Positions 57,791 to 64,000 of a stretch of 64,000 nt of DNA are shown here, piece by piece. The position numbers were made by a program, and so were the translations under genes. The notes below the pieces were generated by a model that saw nothing but the letters and a program-made list of their open reading frames with translations, was not told where the DNA came from and searched no databases. This stretch comes from Takakia lepidozioides (taxonomy: Eukaryota > Streptophyta > Takakiopsida > Takakiales > Takakiaceae): NCBI GenBank assembly GCA_030704615.1, contig CM060732.1:53239053-53303052 (forward strand). The letters run 5' to 3'. Within the stretch, counting starts at the first letter, position 1. Every line of letters starts with the position of its first letter.

Positions 57791-59988
57791 ACTTGCTAAG
57801 AGGATGGTGTCAAATAAATTTAGGTGCATGAGAAGAATACCTAACGTAAGAGGGCCACCATACATGTCCACAGAAATTGATCAAGCAGAAGCCCAATGGC
57901 AACCTGGAGATCCCAATGCCTCATGCCTCATTGGGAGAGGCATCAGGCATCAGGCATCAGGCATCAATCCCAATGAGGCATCAATACCTCATGCAGGCCT
58001 TCATCCACTAGGCCCACTTTGAGAAAGAAGAGATAAAAGCCTTCCTGTCACATTTGTTCAAAGAGATATGGAAGGCCTACCTCTTGTGTGTGCTGCTTGT
58101 GTCTTTAGTCAGGTAATGTCGGATTGATCTGTGACAACCACCACGGTACAGCTGAGCAGGCAGAGATTGAAACACGGCCTGCTAAGACCAAGAAAACATT
58201 CCGGGCAGTCAGAGTCAGGGCAGGTCCTTCGATCGTCGCTAGAATTTACAACACTAATTCTCGACAAAAGAAATATTGAAAATAGTCAATTGATCGCCTC
58301 ATAACTAATTCGTGGTTTTATCAAGCCCATCCCCAAAACAGGGTAGTACCTTGCAAGGGGAAGAGGCTCTTCTTTACGTTAACTCCGGTTGTCGTCATAT
58401 CAATATATGAAGCGAGGCTGTTGTTTGTTTGTTTGTTTGTTTGTTTTGTTTTGTATTGTAGCGTTGAAGGAGCGTTGAGATGTTCCAAGCCGCCGGCCAG
58501 CCCTGGTGCTTGGTGAAAGGACACAAAAGAGGGAGGAGCTCATCATAGAGAGAAAGGACCTGCCTTAGACAACAATTTGGGAAAGAGCATATCCATGACC
58601 TCCTTCGTGTTGGCCCTTACAGAACTGAAGTCAAAATTGAACCACCAAGGACCCCCAGAATGTAGATTCTTATCCACTATAGCTCAAATTATGCATATTC
58701 TTAGATGTCATTCTTTGGCTCAAATGAAAGCTGGCCATGAGGGCTTTCAGCCATTGCCATTTTTATCCAAAAACTCCATATGTTTCAGGAGTTATATGCA
58801 TTTGAAAATTGTGGGCATTTGTTTTGTTTTTCTTACTCCAGTTGAAACAAGCATAGTTGTCACTTCACCCCAAACAAAGCTATGGCCGTCAATTGAGTTT
58901 TAAATATCCAACACACCATGCCCTTTGGTACCCAATGATCGCTGGTCCATCAATTGGATAGATATATTGATCGAGCACATTTACTAGATACATACATGTG
59001 CAAAGATAAAGCACATAACGATCACCAAAAGCGACATAATCCTCTTTATCTTCGAGTTTCCCATCACAACCCATCAAAATATGAACAAAATCTTGAGTCA
59101 CAGTCAGGCTACACCATCTTGGTAGCTTGAGAAACTAGAATATACGAAGCAATACCTATATACCACAAAGGGAAGACATATTGATCAGTGCGTTGTCTTC
59201 CTTAATTCATCTGAGGGAGAGGATGGTGGCCTTCCAACAGTAAGCACGACCCACTTCCAAATGGAAGCTGTTCTAAGAGCCATGAGCCCTTTGTAGCAAA
59301 GTTGAGCATAAAAAAAGGTTTCGAGAGTGCTCCTCCACAGATATTGTGAGAATACTCCACCAAGGGGGATTCAGGAAGGAAAGTAAACTGTACACTTGCC
59401 TACCATAGCATCAGTTGCAACGTATTCCATGCATTCCATTCAAACTTATCTGGTTTATTTGAATACTTTATGTGCACTTCAAACAGAGCCTGGACAAGTA
59501 GGTTTGTCGGATTAGACTTTGAACGAGCAAATTCAAAGTTTTGTTCTCCTGCCTTATGTAAGTAGAGCAGCTGCATCTCCTTCTTAAGGCATGTGCCAGC
59601 CTGACAGCCGTGGAAAAGGAGAAGGAAGAGATATGGTGCTGGAGATATATGACTGCCCTGGTCGAGTATATGTATTGTAAATGTTGGAGCATGAGTACTG
59701 AAAGCAGACACGTTGAGGGATGCATTCCACACAGCAAATTCACTTGATTACGAAGGAGTAGTAAGAGAGCAAGTCCGGTCTTTCATAAGGAAGCATGCAT
59801 GAAGTAGCTTGATGTCATGTATGCAAGATCGGGCCTAGTGTTGGTGCACGAGGGAATGAAATCCATAGTATGATTGAAATCGTTCAGCTTCTGCTCAGGC
59901 AGGTTCTAGGTCAGCTTACCCACCAACCAACATGTGGGTTGCTGCAAGAGCCAGTTTGAGCAGAGCCCCGAGCATGGTGGGGCAGAAA
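57791..59988. other. Intergenic with simple repeats
   Basis: A short array of GGCATCA units lies at about 57939-57969. A (GTTT)n run followed by TTTTG units lies at 58421-58456. No gene is recognised; the largest ORFs (58577-58903, 59400-59732 minus) lack domains. Confidence 0.45.
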
Positions 59989-60561
59989 TTATAGGGAAAT
60001 ACCAAGCCCGGACGAGGAGTGAACAAAAGCGGCAGAGGACATGGCAGCAGCAAACTCAGAGAAGCTGATACGCCCATCCCCGTCGGTGTCAGCTTCCCGG
60101 ATCATGTCCGCGAGTTCCCTCACAGACAGTGCGTGGCCAAGGCGCGCCATGGAGTGAGCTAGCTCGGCGGCTGTGATGAAGCCATTGCCATCTCGGTCAA
60201 AGGTCCGGAACACAGCTAGAAGCTCCTCCTCGTTGTAGGGCGTGGCTGCGACCATCTCCGGCCCAATGAGGGCTACGAACTCCGAGAACTCAAGGAGGCC
60301 ATTGCTATTGGTGTCCGCCCTTTGCAGCAGAGCCTCCAGCTGCACGCAATCGGGTTTCAGACCCAACGACCTCAATAACGAACCCAGCTCCAACTCCGTA
60401 ATGCTGCCATCCGTGTCCCTATCAAACCGCGAAAACATTTCTTGTAATTCTGCCATTTGCTCCGTGCTCAACATCACCTCTCCTACTCTATCTTCCGCTC
60501 GTGCAGATTCATCCATACCCACCTCCGTCCCCCTCCTCTGCGCCCCCATATCTCCCATCAC
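59989..60561 (-). CDS. Calmodulin-like protein with four EF-hands
   Basis: This intronless gene encodes 190 aa. A 30-residue variable N-terminus precedes four canonical calcium loops: D47-E58 (DRDTDGSITELE), D83-E94 (DTNSNGLLEFSE), D122-E133 (DRDGNGFITAAE) and D158-E169 (DTDGDGRISFSE). Each has Asp at position 1, Gly at 6 and Glu at 12, so all four should bind calcium. It is longer than calmodulin (149 aa) at both ends and resembles the plant CML15/16/18 group. Other in-frame Met codons at residues 2, 5 and 16 could be the true start. No transmembrane or lipidation site is seen, so a cytosolic or nuclear calcium sensor is likely. Confidence 0.93.
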   Translation of the reverse strand: MMGDMGAQRRGTEVGMDESARAEDRVGEVMLSTEQMAELQEMFSRFDRDTDGSITELELGSLLRSLGLKPDCVQLEALLQRADTNSNGLLEFSEFVALIGPEMVAATPYNEEELLAVFRTFDRDGNGFITAAELAHSMARLGHALSVRELADMIREADTDGDGRISFSEFAAAMSSAAFVHSSSGLGISL

Positions 60562-61656
60562 CTGAAAAGACTACCACCCTCATGCCCTGTCAATCCCAAT
60601 CACACCCAATTCCTGCTCCAGCGCTCTCAGCCCATGGTCAACGCTGCTTCTCTCTCCGTGTGCGTCTTGCACGACGATCGGTCACCACCCAAGTTGCTGC
60701 CCGCCAACTCCTTCCAGAAACCCAGCAGGTGCACAACTACGTACTCTCTGACTATGACTCTGCCATACCACATGACCATAAATCTCCAGAAGATCCATGG
60801 TAAGCGCAGAAGACGACGAGATCAAGTCTGCAGCTGCTGCGAGGATTCCCTCGACGTTGCTGGGCGGCGCTGACTGCTCACGTTCTTGCAATGCAGCGAT
60901 AACCTTGGCAATTGAGATCAATCCCTTTTTCTTTTCTTTTTTTTATCTTTTGCCTTGTGATGAAAACCCTAGAGACAGGTCGATAGTTAGGTGTCCAACT
61001 AATTCTGAGCAATGAGAGAGAGAAGAATCCTGCGAAAGCCTGCATAACTAATAAGACTAATAAGAGCCACTTCAGCTTGCAGCTACCTACTAACTGAGCA
61101 CCCTGTGTTTGATCAAGTCCATTTGGAGGAAGGAGGGCTATATTGTTCAAAACAGAAGCCACCCCTTACTGTCTTGCCCAATCAAGTTCACCTATTACTC
61201 TTCCTGCTCAGAGAGTTAAATGAGGTGTCGGCAAAGCTACAATTGTACAGCTTGAAGTTACAAGCTGCTAAGATGGATTGTCAAGAACAAGAAAACAAAA
61301 TTGTAAGGAGAACTTGTATCAATACAGTGCCAGCAAAGCAAAACTACTAAAACCATTCGTTTTTGGGCAACTCTCTCTTTGATGCCTAAGGAACACCACT
61401 TCGCAAATTCTTCATGGGATGGCTATGCGGCTTTTGGCACATCCAACACCATCTTCCTCTGCACGAGCCATCCCCACCATATTGCTCATAGAGAGAATCT
61501 AAGAAACTTCTTAGCATTAAGGATGAGCTTATGGGACATATGGATAATTCACCAAGAAATCACTTGAATCTAGGGTACAAATCACTTGTACCCTGATGCT
61601 GCTGCCGTCATTTGAGCTACCTATCATGCGCTGGGTACTAAAATATTGAATAACAA
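60562..61656. other. Upstream region of the calmodulin-like gene, no other gene
   Basis: ORFs on both strands (60457-60873, 60682-60921) overlap the calmodulin-like gene start or its 5' flank and have no family similarity. A T-rich run lies at 60928-60951. Confidence 0.4.
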
Positions 61657-62000
61657 ACGCCTCTCATTTTTGAATAATTGGGAGTTTAGGTCTCACGTGT
61701 GGGCCAGGACGCGCACGGACGCACGGGTGCGGGGTCGTCCCCGCGCCCGGTCCCCGCGCCCGGCCCCCGCACCGGCCATCCGCATTGCGCAGCGCGGTCG
61801 GCAACCCCGTAGCACCGCACCCGCGGTCCGTGGCCCCCGGCCGCGGCTCAGGCCGCCCGTGGTCACCGTTGTGTCCGTCGGCGCGCCCGTCCCCGCTGGG
61901 TCTACCCAGGCTAGGTTTGTTGGGTCTGCCGGCAGAGCAGACCGAACCGACAGACCCAAGCGGACCCAAGCAGACCCCAGATGACCTGGCGCGCATCTGA
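61657..62000 (+). mobile_element. Candidate terminal region of a Mutator-like element, very GC-rich
   Basis: The sequence GCCTCTCATTTTTGAATAATTGGGAG at 61660 resembles the inward end of the family A elements (GCCTCTCATTGTTTAATAATAGGG). It is followed, as in those elements, by a strongly GC-rich stretch with TGTTGGGTCTGCCGG-type units. A broken Mutator-like transposase lies ~0.7 kb further on. The opposite terminus was not found. The long ORFs on both strands here reflect GC content and are not called. Confidence 0.4.
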
Positions 62001-62737
62001 CCGTGAAGCCACGCTGCCATCCTATCCGTCCGGATTTAGGGCATCACATCGCAGCCGCTAATCTGCGAGTGTTTCCTCGATCTTCTCCTCCCCTTGTGGT
62101 CTATTCCTGCCACCTGGCTTCTCTCCTGGCAAGAACATGCGTGTTGTCGTCCTTCACTTCCACCTTTGTAGATCCTATTGCAGGTCCTATTGCAGGTGCT
62201 AAAGCGTGCGCGTAAGGGTACTGTAGTGTATATGGCAGCGGCCGTCTATGCCCAACCTTAAGGCTTTCTTATACGTCCACTTCGACAAGGTCTTCAAACA
62301 CTAAAGGATGGGCCATTTTCCTGCAAAGATCTTTACTGGAAGAATGAGAGTCGCTCTAGATACATGGGCACTCACGTGCGCGTCCACACGGCCTGTATTC
62401 CCTGGGAGAGAGTGGGCGACTTTGTACTTGGAGAGGAGAGTAGAGACGGGTGTTCCACCCAATTTTACATAAATGTGCACGTTCACGCGAAGCCTGGAAC
62501 GAGAACAGCTCCAAGAGCTAATACATATCTAACCTATGTCATGTCTGCACCATATTCCCGCACTTCTAGTTTCTTCCTGTGCTTGCGCCACATGTACAAG
62601 TTGATGTAGATAGAGTTCATACTATCTTATATGCTTGCAGAACTCCAACTCCATGGGTGTCGATGACAGATTCCAATACGACCATATTCAGGTATCAGTG
62701 TTGCTACGGTCCAGAGGACAAGCGCACCAACATGTGA

Positions 62738-63432
62738 ATGTCGGGATCCGAAGGAGGTCCGGACGTCGGGGCTGGAACCAGTAATCCTCACAAAGGTCCA
62801 AGACGAAAGAAAAGCAAATACGGCGAGTCTTACAAGCATGGTTGTCTCTGTTGTTTCAAAGTCTCGCAATGTTATCTTGCTCCAGACATTGGAGTCATCA
62901 TATATTATAACAACATGCAACACCTGGATGTGTCCGGAAAACCCTCTCATGGCGGGTATGCCCAGTTTCAGTTCAGCCGATACGCCTATGCTCCACATAT
63001 TAGCGAGGAGTTCTGAAAAAGTGGATCATGAAATGCTTGTCTCGAGGCCTGAGTGTCGCGCAAGTCATGATTGAACACAATGAGCACATCATGCACAACA
63101 CTGGCTTGGGAGAAGCATGGACACGCGACGACTTTCTCCTCGAGCAAGATATCCAGAACCTCGATAAAAAACGAGCCTGGCAGACCTTCAAAAAACACGC
63201 GGACGATGCACAATCCGTACGTATGTGGAAAGATCAAAAATCGGACTCGGTCTTCTTCTACCAAGAGGAATCATTGGCGCCCACATTTCAACATTTTGAT
63301 GGAGATTTGACCTTCACCATTGGGATTCAGACTCCATGGCAGTGGTAGAAGATGTTTGACTTGGGCGATGCGCGCATCGTAGCTTGCGATGCTACATTTG
63401 GAACTAACCATCACGATAGCCATGACAGTTAA
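62738..63432 (+). pseudogene. Broken Mutator-like (MULE) transposase, N-terminal half
   Basis: The first frame (62738-63015) includes YKHGCLCCFKVSQCY...ISEEF and then a stop. A +1 shift continues as KKWIMKCLSRGLSVAQVMIEHNEHIMHN...DDFLLEQDIQNL. Next come AQSVRMWK, SVFFYQEE and GIQTPWQW, an in-frame TAG at 63346-63348, then KMFDLGDARIVACDATFGTNHHD. The end, xxWQ-xx-M...D(A/S)T(F/H)GTN, is the first catalytic Asp region of MULE-type DDE transposases. The rest of the catalytic core is absent. I infer a dead, truncated transposase that may be related to the family A elements. Confidence 0.6.
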
Positions 63433-64000
63433 CGAATGCACAATGGGAACACCTTTACAATCAAGACATCCTCATCTAGAAGGTGAAGAGAGATTTGGTT
63501 CATGCAAGCGCAAACTAGACACCCCTTCGGGGTCGGACGACAATTCACATCGGCACAATAGAGATAACTTTTCGGTGCCTCGTGTGCCCGTGCCTCCCAC
63601 TTTCGTGCACGCCACATCATGTGTGGGTGAATCTTCTTCGGCAGAGTTCACTCCGCGCTCAACAACTACAATTGCAGCGGAAGAACGGGAAAACTTGTTG
63701 CCCATCCAGGAGTCTGATTGTGCAGACGCAATGTGGCATTCACCAATGTATGATAGGGTCTGCTGATGTTATGACACTACTTGAGCGAGATAATACTGCA
63801 CGAGTTTGAGATGTTATCGGGCTTGACATTGCAAAGCCTGAGAAGCCATCTCATAACCCACGTCATGACCAATTCAATGGCAATGCTTTCTAGAATTTCT
63901 TCAATCTTACATGGACCGTGCTTTCTAAATTTACTTTAATCTTGCATGGACCGTCTGTAATGGCATTGTTATACGACATGTAAACTGTATTGAAGCCAAA
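63433..64000. other. Sequence downstream of the transposase relic
   Basis: A 125-aa ORF at 63389-63766 overlaps the relic's end and is Ser/Thr-rich without a recognised domain. It may be a leftover of the element's other coding region. No terminus was found before the window end. Confidence 0.35.

Noticed and set aside
61646-62020. Arg/Pro-rich ORFs on both strands
   Set aside because: Strong local GC bias removes stop codons in all frames; composition and position fit the end of a mobile element.

Overview
This is nuclear DNA from a land plant. The genes are multi-exon with GT-AG introns and give plant-type products: a PLS-class DYW pentatricopeptide repeat (PPR) protein, a plant NBS1, a type I metacaspase with an LSD1-like zinc finger, a GCCK-type plant tetraspanin, a KAB1-type aldo/keto reductase and a four-EF-hand calmodulin-like protein. 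The intronless DYW gene and the style of its repeats would suit a seed-free plant (bryophyte, lycophyte or fern). I cannot name the species, and that guess is inference.

Layout. 1-2917 is the left arm of a large inverted duplication. 3059-5287 (-) is the PPR-DYW gene. 7349-12401 (+) is a full 14-exon NBS1 model. 14367-15230 (-) is an intronless secreted-protein gene of 287 aa with two CLE/IDA-like peptide motifs. 15.9-31.5 kb is a gene-poor, AT-rich block of small DNA transposons: three copies of a Mutator-like non-autonomous family, a hAT-type MITE with perfect 8-bp target-site duplications plus a decayed relative, a 316-bp element with 23-bp perfect terminal inverted repeats (TIRs), and a ~1-kb array of about 15 short palindromes. 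31.5-39.6 kb is the right arm, split by ~5.1 kb that holds an intact five-exon metacaspase. 39.6-46.7 kb is again gene-poor, with a second hAT element and a 1.1-kb foldback element built on a 16-bp palindrome. 46.7-55.7 kb is the densest part: tetraspanin, KAB1-like aldo/keto reductase, and a U1-type zinc-finger protein. PPR fragments lie at 52.9 and 57.4 kb. 59989-60561 (-) is an intronless calmodulin-like gene. The right end (61.66-63.43 kb) holds a broken Mutator-like transposase behind a terminus resembling that of the non-autonomous family.

The genes are independent loci, not an operon: organelle RNA editing (PPR-DYW), double-strand-break repair (NBS1), protease and cell-death control (metacaspase), membrane organisation (tetraspanin), potassium-channel or redox function (aldo/keto reductase) and calcium sensing (calmodulin-like).

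The most novel signal is a pair of unrelated secreted precursors, at 14.4 kb and 39.1 kb. They share a short motif, P-x-S-G-[ST]-P-[NS]-x-x-[HG]-N, at or near the C-terminus. The inverted copy of the second precursor at 132-485 has lost the motif to a 5-nt frameshift. Exon borders were placed by reading-frame phase and comparison with recalled family sequences. No alignment or search was run.
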